NCBI GenBank assembly: GCA_911728435.2
Contig: OU452211.1
Coordinates: forward strand, 7,112,428 to 7,176,427
Reading direction: 5' to 3'
Length of the DNA: 64,000 nt
Source of the DNA: Apoderus coryli
Lineage: Eukaryota; Arthropoda; Insecta; Coleoptera; Attelabidae
Shown piece after piece: positions 38,468-48,767 of this stretch. The position numbers and the translations under genes were made by a program. The notes beneath the pieces are model-generated. The model had not been told where the DNA came from and searched no databases. It was given only the letters and a program-made list of their open reading frames with translations. How positions within the stretch are numbered: the stretch's first letter is position 1; the number at the start of each line of letters is the position of its first letter.

Positions 38468-39126
38468 TTATGTAATCTTCAAGACATCATCCTCGGTCAT
38501 GATCTTAAGCTTCTTTCCGTCAAACCTTGTATAAATTTGACCATCTGCAGACCACACTTTTTCTTTCCCAAGCTTTTCCTTTGCGAAACATAACAGTTCA
38601 AATCTTCTGTTGGTCAGATCTTCAACAATAAACACCCCACTATTTTTTAACTTTGTAAGACTTTATTTCTAGAAGTGATATCAGGAAACGTCAACAGTAT
38701 CTGGCGTGGCTTTCTTTGATTATGTTGATTTTTGCCAATTCTGTACGCACTTAAGATCGTAATGTCTGGAATTTCCATCTTTGTTTCCAGTAGGGTTTTC
38801 ACTTGTTCCTTCATATCATTGCCGTTATTTTCCGTCAGTCCAAACAGTCGAAGTGAATTCATTCTTGATCTCTGTTCCAAATTATCAAGCCTGACCTCCA
38901 AATCCTCCTTCTCATTCTGCGAATTTTTAAAACTCTGGGTAAGAGTATCAATTTTGTCGTGCAACATTTTAAACTGATTTTCAAATTCCACTAGAACCGT
39001 CTCTGTCACCCTTTTAGCCAATGTATTTAAGAAGCTATCATTTACCAGCATTTCAGACAGCACTTTTTTTGAACTATCTTTAACGATATTTATCAGTTCC
39101 TCTTTTTGTCGACCGGTGAATACCAT
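38468..39126 (-). CDS. LINE ORF1: coiled-coil RNA-binding protein, one frameshift
   Basis: ATG at 39126. Residues about 45-85 form a heptad-rich coiled coil (FENQFKMLHDKIDTL...). LEQRSRMNSLRLFGLTE then matches the RRM-like core of L1-type ORF1 proteins. The first frame ends after NKVLQS at 38647. A shift there resumes LKNSGVFIVEDLTNRRFELL and VWSADGQIYTRFDGKKLKI, ending at a TAA at 38468-38470. This is consistent with a single-base loss. The protein would bind element RNA as a trimer-like complex; that is family knowledge. Confidence 0.65.
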
Positions 39127-39488
39127 ATTTTAATTTATTTTAATATGTGCAATAGTAAAATATTTAATTAAATATTCAACAAAAAGTGAAAATTACTTTT
39201 GCGAATACTGTTAAATAAGTTTTATATCACAAAACAACGCAGAATTTTCTGTAAATCAGGTAAACCAAAAATCACGAAAAAGTATCAACTTTAGACCACT
39301 TTCTTTTAATATTTTGCCGGAGCCACAAATAACGACTACTCGCAGCGACAGTTCATTTCTTTCCTATCATACACATTATATAATAGCAATAATTAAACTT
39401 AAAACTAAACCTCCAAATTAACAAAACGTCAGCTCCACAAAACAAATATATTCATATATCAAAAACACACAGCAAATTGCCTATGTCA

Positions 39489-39531
39489 GTCAGACATGTT
39501 TCGAGAAATTACAATTCTCATCATCAGTGAC
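39489..39531 (-). ncRNA. Hammerhead ribozyme-like motif (type I layout)
   Basis: On the minus strand: stem I GTCA/TGAC (four pairs), core CTGATGA (39521-39527), extra T, stem II GAGAA...TTCTC, GAAA, stem III AC-AT-GT and cleavage triplet GTC (39493-39495). It lies just upstream of the LINE 5' region. Stem sequences differ from the other copies yet pair, so this is the best single candidate. Confidence 0.55.
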
Positions 39532-39539
39532 ATTTGGAT

Positions 39540-40900
39540 ACAAGACAAACTATTTAGTTTCGCAATATAACATACTCATTTTGTGAAAAATGTTTGTGAA
39601 GTTTTATACAAATCAAAGTTAAAACATTGTTTTATGAATTCAAAATTAAATAATAATTAAACTATAATCGAGATTAAAATTATTTAATGGCAAATTATAT
39701 TTTCTAACAAATCATTAAACATGGTTCTATGCCGTATCCCTCATCTGCTAGAAGTTACAACTATTTGAGGAGTGCGGCGCATGACTGAAGATTCGTTGGA
39801 ACTTTACTGTCATGAGTGATCCAGGCCATTGCACATCTACACTTGTAAATCTATCCAATGCATCACAAGTTGCCTGGACATTTAAGCTTGCAAAGCCTTT
39901 TATGTTTATATAAGTATTCGTCTCCATAATCCCAAAATCCTACTCCTCCTCCCGCTGCATTAGGAAAATTATATATTCTTTGCCAGAGCTCCTTCTATAA
40001 GGAATCACCCGGGCCTATTAATTGAACTGACCACTCCGGTACTTTTTGACAAAATTATACTAGAGGATGCTCGGCTGAAGAAGAAAAAAAATTGGGTTCA
40101 TCATTATGAAGATGAGTCCAAGCAGGACTTCTTGCAATGATATGAATAAAGCACATTACCACTCAAGAAATTTGAGTTAGCTGGACAACTCATAATCCTC
40201 CCGTATCTAAAATAGTTCCGTGTTTTTAATAATTTGACTTTGAGAGTTCCTGTCATATTGCTTGAAAAATGACATGCGTTTTCGAAATAAACAATCCATC
40301 CATCATCACATTTAACAACAAACTAAATTCACAGTGAAAACTCAAAATTAAGCATCAAAATAACATCAAATTTATTCATAAAGTTGAAATAGCAGTAGTA
40401 ACTTGAAAATTCGGTGAAGAGTCATTTATTTACAAGCAAATTTTAAATAATCAATCTTCATACGCATAGTACCAGGGTAAGATTAAGAGATTAAGATTTA
40501 GTTGAAGGTATCTGATGCACGACGACCTGAAGATCTATCTTCAGCCCTATGAAGGTTTCGCTATTTCGTGATTGCACTTTCCAAGAAATATCTTGCGGTG
40601 TCTCATACTTGGAAGATTTTGGTGTATTCCTGCATTTAAAAAAATGTTTGTAGGTGGTCCTCAACTTCTTCCTTGTTAACTTGTTGTTCTTACCCTATTT
40701 GATAAGTTTGCCTAGGCATTCCCACACTATTTATGAGATTAGCTGACGACCAAGAAGCTTAGAGCTGAAATGGCTCCCGGGCTATCAGAGTAGATTCCTG
40801 CTGAGTACCTGTTGGGCCTCATTTCCAGTCCATTTAGCTTGACAGTATACCAAAAGTTAATTTGTATCTGATTGAAGAGGATTTAATTTGGATTATTTGT
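39540..40900. other. No gene recognised
   Basis: Upstream intron or intergenic DNA before the first phosphatase exon seen. I looked for earlier PP2C exons here and found none. Confidence 0.4.
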
Positions 40901-40906
40901 TTTCAG

Positions 40907-41051
40907 AGATTCCTATCGAGCGATACAGCGAACATTTAGCAAAGCTTGCTTACCAACAAGGTTCAAGTGACAACATCAGTGTTATTGTTGTGTTTTTGAG
41001 GGATCCATCAAAGATAGCGGCGGAAGCCCATAGTTGGGCTCGCCCACTCAG
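40907..41051 (+). CDS. PP2C-family phosphatase (PPM1E/F-like), catalytic C-terminal exon
   Basis: Metal-dependent Ser/Thr phosphatase. The exon follows TTTGTTTTCAG and ends CTCAG|GTAAAG. It reads IPIERYSEHLAKLAYQQG, then SSDNISVIVVFLRDP. This is PP2C motif 11: the Asp of SDN binds metal, and VIVVFLRDP is the last beta strand, typical of PPM1E/PPM1F (POPX-type, which act on PAK and CaM kinases in that family). Ends phase 2. The rest of the catalytic domain must lie in upstream exons not found here. The subfamily call is from motif similarity and remains tentative. Confidence 0.8.
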
Positions 41052-41179
41052 GTAAAGTACCGAAAATATATTCATTTACATTGTAAAGATTATTAAAACA
41101 TTTATTTTGAAATTGAAAATAATACATGGTCCGGTGTTTTTGAAAAAAAATTGATTAGGTGGCGTTTATTCGTGTAGAC

Positions 41180-42143
41180 CAGTGGTCGCCAACCCGTCGA
41201 TCGCGAGCCCCTGGTAGCTCGCGAAGAGAATTCTGGTAGCTCGCGAAGAGATTTCGGGTATGTAACTCCCAACATATCTATCTACATGCCAAACGACATG
41301 CGGAGGATTCCTCATTAAGGATAGTTTCTTAGGTCTTGATTAGGTCCTGTATGATAGCGTCGTATACCAAACCAAGGCCCTAAAAAAAGAAATCTGTTTT
41401 CCTAATAATGGGGTCGTGAAATTTACGCAGGGCAATGATATTATGAAGGGCTATTTTCATGCCAAACGACATACGCCTAAACGGTCATTAATTTCTTAGG
41501 TCTTGATTAGGTCCTGTATGATAGCGTCCTATACCAAACCAAGGCACCAACAAATAGAAATCTGTTTTCCTATTAATGGGGTCGTGAAATTTACGCAAGA
41601 CAATTATATTATGAAGGCCTATTTGCATGCCAAACGACATTCTTCGGAACGGTCATTAAGGATAGTTTCTTATGTCTTGATTCGGTCCAATATGATAGCG
41701 TCCTATACCAAACCAAGGCCCCAAAAAATTGAAATCTGGTTCCTTAATAATGGGGTCGTGATATTTACGCAGGACAATGATATTATCTACATCCCAAACG
41801 ACATGCGGAGGCAGGGTCATTAAGGATAGTTTTTTAGGTCTTGATTAGGTCCTGTATGATAGCGTCCTATACCAAACAAAGGCCGCAAAAAATTGAAATC
41901 TGTTTTCCTAATACTGGGGTCGTGAAATTTACGCAGGACAATGATATTATGAAGGGATATTTTCATGCCAAACGACATACGCCTAAACGGTCATTAAGGA
42001 TAATTTCTTAGGTCTTGATTAGGTCCTGTATGATAGCGTCCTATACCAAACCAAGGCCCCAAAAACACTGTAAAAAAGTAGCTCACTGTACATTCTACAT
42101 TTACCGAAGGTGCTCAATACATTCAGAAGGTTGGCGACCACCG
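41180..42143. mobile_element. Non-autonomous hAT element carrying a tandem satellite
   Basis: Terminal inverted repeats CAGTGGTCGCCAACC and CGGTGGTCGCCAACC (14 of 15 match). An exact 8-bp target duplication GTGTAGAC lies at 41172-41179 and 42144-42151. The start continues CCTGGTAGCTCGCGAAGAG, the usual hAT (Charlie-like) subterminal sequence. There is no transposase; the interior is the repeat array at 41270-42062. It lies in an intron of the phosphatase gene. Confidence 0.85.
41270..42062. repeat. Tandem array, about 170-bp monomer, about 4.6 copies
   Basis: Units marked by CCAAACGACAT start near 41288, 41461, 41629, 41793 and 41967 (spacing 173, 168, 164, 174). Shared blocks include GGTCTTGATTAGGTCCTGTA, GATAGCGTCCTATACCAAAC and TGGGGTCGTGAAATTTACGC. 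One ORF of 106 codons in it is a by-product of the repeat. Confidence 0.85.
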
Positions 42144-42151
42144 GTGTAGAC

Positions 42152-43245
42152 GGATAGCAAAATCATCCATATTCCCTTCGAGCATGGTACGAGGAATCTT
42201 TCAATTTTGCGCATTTTGGTTACGGAGAAACATCCGGGAGTCCGGATGGAAGCTTTAAATTTAAAGTAGCTCCATGAAAAGAGTCCCAAGCTGACAGGTC
42301 TGGGGATCCAGGTGGCTATATTAAGTAATTAAATCACGCTTTCAAGGACCTACTCCCTTAAAAAGTGCATTGTTGCCTTTGACGTCCCATCTTTTTGGAA
42401 TCAAACTGTGTTGAGGTTAATCTGTTATCTTCTTCGTTCTGGCAGGGAATTATGTACCCAACATGCAATTTCGAGAGAAGGCATACCAGTTACTCTCCCG
42501 TTTAGGAACGTGACCATGCTGACCAATATTAAAATTGTTCCGAAATGAGCGTTGTGTGAGGTCCACATTCCGTCCAGTTTCAATGTAAGTTTTGTAAACG
42601 CAACAGACAATTGCTCCATTTCTACTGAATTGGCATCCTGCAAAAAGTAAATTCTAACCACACTGAAAACATTCGCTGGACAATACCCGCACACTCGTCG
42701 TGTCAAAATTAATAATTACTGCTTGCTGGACTGATCTGACTGTTTAGGAGGAGAAAACTGCGATGAGGGTGATGATCTAGATTGTTTTTCAGAATTGCAA
42801 TAATAAGATTGTTATCTTCCTTTTCGAAACTCACTGAATTGTTTTCAAAATACTTTGTGGAAAAAAGAAGATATTTTGGCAAATATCGCTCAAAGCTCAA
42901 GATGAACAAAGAACAATGAGAGTGTAGAGATGACCAATCTCACTCATCACATTCATTTCTTCTGTTCTGTTTTGCTTTAATAATAGCACATTGTTGTGTC
43001 TCAGTCCAGGATATAGTAATCATATAATGAGCCTTAGATTGTAGAGTTTTCTTTGTTCAGGACTTTATGATTGAAACTTTTAGGGAGTGGATAAAACGCG
43101 TCCCTGTCATTTCCCGCTCTAACGCTAAAGATATATTATTTATTTCCAGGGTCTTTTACCGTTATTGGTACCAAAATTATTCGTTGATGAGATTTTTTAG
43201 TGGATAACGGATTCCTACATTTATATCAATTTTTTCTTTCTATAG
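42152..43245. other. Intron sequence, no gene recognised
   Basis: Remainder of the intron before 43246. Short minus ORFs at 42101-42289 and 42425-42706 show no domain. TGGGGATCCAGGTGGCT at 42300 may be a DDE relic scrap. Confidence 0.4.
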
Positions 43246-43352
43246 GCTCGGATACAATATGGACGGCACCATCGATCATTCAAATGGTACAACAAACGAT
43301 ACAGATGTGATATCACATAAAACAACTGACGGCTTGCTTTTGAATTTGAACG
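43246..43352 (+). CDS. PP2C-like phosphatase, tail exon 2
   Basis: Between TTTCTATAG and G|GTATGT. Enters by completing Arg (AG|G), reads LGYNMDGTIDHSNGT and onward without a stop, and leaves one base (phase 1). The 2194-bp intron before it contains the hAT element at 41180. It encodes a polar regulatory tail; no domain. Confidence 0.7.
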
Positions 43353-43926
43353 GTATGTATATCCTTGTTTTATTTAGCACACTCTGTTAACAGTGATGGT
43401 TGCGGAGAGTTGTTTACCCAACCGGATATTATCCCTTTTACATTTACCTTCCCACAACCATCATTTTTAATTGACCTGGACACAATCAATTTTTTAGGCT
43501 ACGTGTACACACTTCCGTCGTAATTTCTTCGCTCATTAATGTAGAAGATCCCTAGCAATTGGTCCAATCCCATGAATGGAGTGGTGGTTCGGAGCGGCGC
43601 TTAATCTGCTGCCTGGTTGCCTCCAGGTTTATTATGTCATGGATTTCATCTAAAATAACTCCAAGATCTTCAGGCTTTCTGGATCAGTCGTGCATACGTC
43701 ATTTCAAATAGCAAGAAAATTACTCTCTATCAATAAGCCTTGTTCCATCACTATAAGGGAAGTTATTGAAGGCATATTGGTTGGCTCAGCTGAGTTTTGC
43801 CTCTAAAACATGTTAAAGTTGCTACGTTTAAATTCAGCAATCTACTTCTCTACCCTTTGTCTCGATCGAGCAATGTTGTTCGAATAATATTTATCAAGCC
43901 ATTGTTTGGTTTTCAGTAGTAATACC

Positions 43927-44056
43927 CCTAGGGTCTTGATAATACCGAGATAATTTTGTCATAGAGAATGCCGAAAGCGTGTTGCTATTATCCTTGAGCA
44001 ACTCGCTTGAAGGATTCTCTATGACAAAATTTTGAGTATTTATCAAGGCCGGAGGA
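43927..44056. repeat. 130-bp imperfect hairpin
   Basis: Arms of about 60 bases pair around a centre near 43991. Shared blocks are ATTTTGTCATAGAGAAT and GTTGCT...AGCAAC. It abuts the Crypton copy at 44059, so it may be the end of that element or an independent fold-back. Confidence 0.6.
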
Positions 44057-44058
44057 GT

Positions 44059-44834
44059 ATTCGATAAGATAATTTTTTACTTTGTAGATATCAAAAATTT
44101 GATCAAACAAAGATTATTAATTTTTATTTAAAACTACAGTTGTGAAAAGTACAATTGGTAAATGTTAAATTGGAAGAAGAGTTTGCTGAAGTTGACGGAT
44201 TGTTAATTTCCACTGTTGAAGAAATTCCTCGCATGGTGTTGATTATTTCACCATGGCGTTCTTGGTTAATATTCAAGTACGGTTTAATTGAATTAGAGCT
44301 GCTATGTCCTATTGTTTTTATATAATCCAATGATTCTAGCCAAATCACTTGAACTCAAATTTGATGAACTGCATTTTCGTTTGTTTGGATCCTGCTGTAA
44401 TCTTTTACGTTTTGCATTTCTTGCATCTCGCGCATTTTTAAATATCACACTGGTAAACGGGTCGAATACAATTTTGAAGTCATTGAACTATTTTTCCTGG
44501 AGTAGCCTACTCGTAGTATTCCAAATTGTTTTTACAGTTGCTTCTTTATATTCAGTTCCGTCAGCTTTTCTCATATTTACCGCATAATCTTTCAATATAT
44601 TAGCCAAATTATGCAAACTCGTTTCAGCATTCAGTTCGTATTCTCTGGTCGCACAAAACTCGAGAAATATTTTCCATACATATTTTTTTGATTTGATTGT
44701 ATTTTTTGGTATATACCAAATCTTCGCGACATTTTTAAACCAGTTGTCAGTTTGATGTTTAATTAATTTTTAATAAAAAAAAACACCAAACTGAAAACAC
44801 CACATGCAGGGTATTATCGCTGTAATCCAGAGGT
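44059..44834 (-). mobile_element. Crypton element copy 2, internally deleted
   Basis: Same as 1-1378 but lacks the segment corresponding to about 297-828, which removes the first Arg and the H-x-x-R motif. The C-terminus survives (IGHSSSNSIKPYLNINQERH...NNCSFK), as does the N-terminal region with an intact KYVWKIF. A 31-base deletion near 44715 breaks the start. Non-functional; the breaks differ from copy 1. Confidence 0.7.
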
Positions 44835-44955
44835 GATTGGATGAAATTTGACACATGACTTAAAATTAAGTAATTTAGTAAAAAATTATCACTGTATTTT
44901 TTTTTTTCATCAAAAAGCAATGCGATTATCATCGTCAATATTCGGTTTGTTTCAG

Positions 44956-45131
44956 GAACTAAGGAAAACAGTAAAACAGCAGCACACAAATTATTTAGTG
45001 ACGACGATTTTGGACCTGAAAGCGATGTTGATGGTATCATTGATCACGGTAATTACCATCAACAAGTCGATTCCAATAAGTTATTTGGTAGCGATATTGT
45101 CGACTTTAAATCACCAGTGGAATCGAGCAAA
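44956..45131 (+). CDS. PP2C-like phosphatase, tail exon 3
   Basis: Between GTTTCAG and AAA|GTAAGT. Completes Gly (G|GA), then TKENSKTAAHKLFSDDDFG and an acidic stretch to SPVESSK; phase 0 at the end. The intron before it holds the hairpin repeat and Crypton copy 2. Confidence 0.75.
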
Positions 45132-45199
45132 GTAAGTAAACTATTAGTGTTAGATTCCTCTAAAGCCTGGAATTATATAATTTGATGAGTGATTTTCAG

Positions 45200-45353
45200 G
45201 TAAACAGTAATCCATTCGAAGGTCAAGTTAATCCATTCATTGAACATCATGAGAAGGCTCTTTTCGAACATGAACATAATCTGGAAAAGAGCGAGACTAA
45301 TGGACAGGATCATTGTGATCGGGACGAGGCACCAACTCCTCCAGTCGATACTG
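45200..45353 (+). CDS. PP2C-like phosphatase, tail exon 4
   Basis: Follows a 68-bp intron ending GATTTTCAG; donor G|GTGAGT. Reads VNSNPFEGQVNPFIEHHEK, then EAPTPPVDT, acidic and His/Glu-rich. Ends phase 1. Confidence 0.75.
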
Positions 45354-45469
45354 GTGAGTCATTTTTCTAATAAAATTTTATTTGATCATCAGTGTTTAGT
45401 GTACCATAATATATGAATTGGAACTAGAATCAATAATCTGTTAGACCCTTCTTAGAAATGATTGCGTGA

Positions 45470-45710
45470 TATCTCAAATGATTCTCTGCCTTCCTGCATC
45501 ATCATTCTGGATGCTCCTGCTCCTTTATTGCAATTTAAATTTGCAGTTTTAAAACTCCCGATTCATTCCAGGCTTGCTGAATTCTTCAAATTAAATCTTT
45601 CCCTGTTAATACGGGATTAGCGTAAACTTTATCTTTAGTAGTGCCCCAAACGTAAAAATTGCGGATTAAGATCTAGTGACCTGGGTGGCCAGGACATTCA
45701 AAAAAGTATA
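45470..45710 (-). pseudogene. Tc1/mariner-type DDE transposase scrap
   Basis: Minus strand WPPRSLDLNPQ, then in other frames DFYVWGTTKD-like and KVYANPVLTGKDLI. These match the ...RSPDLxPxDFxxWG...KVY C-terminal part of this superfamily, with frameshifts and stops. Confidence 0.4.
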
Positions 45711-45715
45711 TAATA

Positions 45716-45850
45716 ATAATAAGCGTCTTTATTGTTCACGAAAAAAATTATCTACACACAAATTCATACTTATAACGGTGGCGAGATCTAGCTGTAGCTA
45801 TTCTATCTAACCACCATAAACTTACCTAAGGAGAGTACAAAAATAATATA
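45716..45850 (-). mobile_element. LINE 3' end with (TAA)n tail
   Basis: ATAATAATAATAAGCGTCTT followed by TTGTTCACG, then 3' UTR-like sequence. Orientation and layout match the tail at 34848. Confidence 0.4.
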
Positions 45851-46444
45851 TGTAGAACACAAAAATACGAGAAATTCGGGTTTGAAAATTTTAGAACAAA
45901 ACTGGTCTTTAGTACACAGCAGTTTATTTTGATATTGAAATACAGTTTGCTAAAGAAAAGTTTTCCAATTTTCGAAACTTGACCACCCGGTATGGCCCCA
46001 TAAAACTAGTCCAGAGGAGTTAGGTCAGGACTTCTTTCTTTTGAATTACAGTTTTCCCAAAAACATTTTTTTCCGAAAAAATAATCCACAACCTTCCTCG
46101 ACCTGGCAAATATATTTTTTTTTTTAAATTTCCACGTTTAAGGACGCAACTGTATCATTTGCCATATCGGAGAAAAGTGCTAGAAGTCATTTCACTTAAA
46201 AATACAAAAGTTCCCCCTATAGAAATTTGTTTCTTATGTAAGTTTCGCCCCATTTTTCAAAACAAAATTCCATATCCTTCTAAAAGTATATTCCAACAAC
46301 AAATTTGCTTTTATAAAAAAAAATGGAATTCGTCATTCCTCAGTTGACAGCATAAACGTATAACAATTTTCACTACCATAATATTATAATAAGAAATACC
46401 ACCCCTGTAGGCGAATTTATCTAACACGAAAAACTCATTTTCAG

Positions 46445-46503
46445 CCCTCCAAGGACGTATGTCTGACGGCTATTTTAGCTTAGGAGACACTGGGTCTATA
46501 TAG
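46445..46503 (+). CDS. PP2C-like phosphatase, possible terminal exon
   Basis: After CTCATTTTCAG the frame carried from exon 4 completes Ala and reads LQGRMSDGYFSLGDTGSI, then TAG at 46501-46503. Phase and acceptor fit, but the exon is short and no clear polyadenylation signal was seen, so a different final exon further on remains possible. Confidence 0.5.
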
Positions 46504-46734
46504 AGGGGAAGGTAATAGGCATCAAAATAATTTATTATTTTGGGGGAGAGGCAAGATGATGATATACTATAGGACTTTTTGTTGTTCTGACCGTGTAAAC
46601 AGTTTTAAATATTCATATCGGGATGAGTGTTTTGATTGTGATTTAGGGAAGTGTACAGATATAATTTATGCATTAAGTGCTGAACCGTTTGGTATATTGT
46701 AATGAAATTTGGAACAATACTATTATAAGAATAA

Positions 46735-46905
46735 GTCCTGCATTTTGTGACATATCAATGTCAGCTTTAAATGTCATAATGACAACTGGGGACGCTTTCG
46801 ATTATTTTTTTTAATGAAAAGTGGTACCTCATTTTAAAGGTTTTTTTATGCTAAAAGTATTCTCCAATTTTGGAAACATTTGATTCAGTATTTTTATCTC
46901 TTTTT
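46735..46905 (+). repeat. Dispersed repeat, partner at 52224-52372
   Basis: Shares GTGACATATCAATG, ATGTCATAATGACA, TGGGGACGCTTTCG and CATTTGATTCAGTAT with the later copy. Non-coding. Confidence 0.55.
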
Positions 46906-46909
46906 ATCC

Positions 46910-48767
46910 CCCTATTTTTTACGCCACTGGAATAAATATATTTTTTTTAAATTTCCTGTTAGTTTTTGCGTAAAAAAGTAATAACTTTTTATGCGTTTAA
47001 AGTGAACAGTTTTGCAGGAGTTTGCCTCTAAACAAAAGTCTGCAAGTAAAGGTTCCTACACTGAAAAAAAGATTTGTTTGGATCAAAACAAAAATGGAGG
47101 TGAACCAAACAAATATTTCTTCGGTATACGACAAACAACCCATGTGCTTGAGACAAATATATGGTTTATTTTAAATACCCAAATAGTATTTATTTGACTT
47201 AAATACATATTTATTTTGACTTAGTACTTATACTTACTTGTTAACAAAGCCCGAAAATGTAAGGATATATTTGTTTGCTTGAACTAACTAGAGTTATTTA
47301 GAAGAAAGACACCATGGCCCAAAGGTGCTGCTACTTGGAATAAATAAATATTTGTTTATTCTGAATAAACATTTTTTTATATTAAATATATGATTTGTTC
47401 CGGAAAATCTGATATATTGCTTCCTATAAATACTTTGTTTGTTACAAATAAATATTTATTTCTTCAAACATGTTTTTTTCTAGAAATTAATTTACAAATA
47501 TTTTTTTTAATAAAACTAGGAACTATTTGGATGAATTCTTCAAAAAACACCTACACACGTAATAATTTGTGGATTGTTTCATTTTAAACACCCTGTAGAT
47601 CTGATTTAACATTTTTGTATGGACTTTTATAAAGAATGAACCTATTACCCAAAAAATTTTGGCGAAAACTAAATAATGTGCTCTTTAAAAATAATAATAT
47701 ATATCTATCTTAAATCAGATCTACAGGGTGTTCAAAATGAAACAATCCCCAAAAATATTACATGTGTATAGGTGTTTTTTGAACAATTGATCCAGTTTCT
47801 GATTTTATTAATAATAATATTTGCAAATTATTATCTAGAAAAATAATGTTTGAGGAAATAAATATTTCTTTGTAACAAATAAAGTATTTATTGGAATCAA
47901 ACTACCAGATTTTGCCGGATCATAGTATTTATTTGGGTAGAACAAATCATATATTTAAAACAAAAAAATGTTTATTTATATAGGTATACCTAGTACGCCT
48001 AGTTGATTTCGTGTTTGAAATAAACGCCCGTGAATATGTTTCAAACAAATATTTGTTTGAACTGAATAAATATTTCATTGGGTGACTTTCTTGTTGGTCT
48101 CTAAATATAAACAAGCCGCCATCTTTGTATTAAATACTGTTAAATAAAATCTCAATTTCAAGATCATTTACACATTATCCACGTGTATCTACTACTCTTA
48201 TTTTATCATTTCACTACGATAATATAAAAAAAGGATCTCATTATAATATTAGGTTTAGGTATCTATACATATACTTACATGAAATAAACAATCATACATT
48301 AGTACTGAAGCATTTTAAGATTTTTTTGTCACCGTTTTAATTATAATTATAATAATATTAAACTTATAACATTTACATGCACTTACATTCGAAAAGGGGT
48401 CATATAAATAGGTACCCTAGATTCCACACCACTATAATAACGATTCAACGGACATTATTTTTTATTATTATTTATTTGATTCAAATAACGGTCGACTTGT
48501 TTCAAATAACCCGGAACTAACTTTAATCTGTTATTTAAATTAAATAAATATTTATTTCTGCCAAAGCAGCCCAGGCCAAATAAATATTTTACAAAAATCA
48601 AATAACTCTATTCCGGAAAAACACTGTTTATTTGAGTCAAATAAATTTTGTTTGACTTAAACAAATAAAAGCCAATTAATTATTTATTAGGGTTCATTTT
48701 TAGATTTTTTTCAGTGTACTTTCAACTGTGTTGAATTTGTTTAGAGGCAGTGGCGTAAAAAATAGGG
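46910..48767. mobile_element. Fold-back element rich in ATAAATATTTATT words
   Basis: Outer inverted pair CCCTATTTTTTACGCCACTG at 46910 and its complement at 48748-48767. A shorter unit at 47059-48716 begins CACTGAAAAAAA and ends TTTTTTTCAGTG. An inner inverted pair lies at 47535-47612 and 47709-47792, including ACACCCTGTAGATC. Between them are many TTTGTTTGA...AATAAATATTTATTT words on both strands. No transposase. It lies downstream of the phosphatase gene. Confidence 0.6.

Larger units (their letters stand above)
34848..39360 (-). mobile_element. Near-complete two-ORF non-LTR retrotransposon
   Basis: Minus-strand element with ORF1 (38468-39126), ORF2 (35182-37979) and a 3' end at 34848 with an (AAT)n tail and ATTTTATTTGCG. 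The 5' limit is uncertain; I place it near 39360, after the last sequence continuous with ORF1. A 226-bp foreign insertion sits between the ORFs at 38035-38260. Each ORF carries one frameshift. ORF2 type and the ORF1 coiled-coil/RRM-like plan fit the CR1/L2/Jockey group. Confidence 0.7.

Noticed and set aside
41503..41823. 106-codon ORF in the tandem array
   Set aside because: Its peptide repeats because the DNA repeats; the frame breaks in other units.
41270..42062. CRISPR-like array
   Set aside because: Monomers are 164-174 bp with no spacer structure, inside a hAT element of an insect-type genome.
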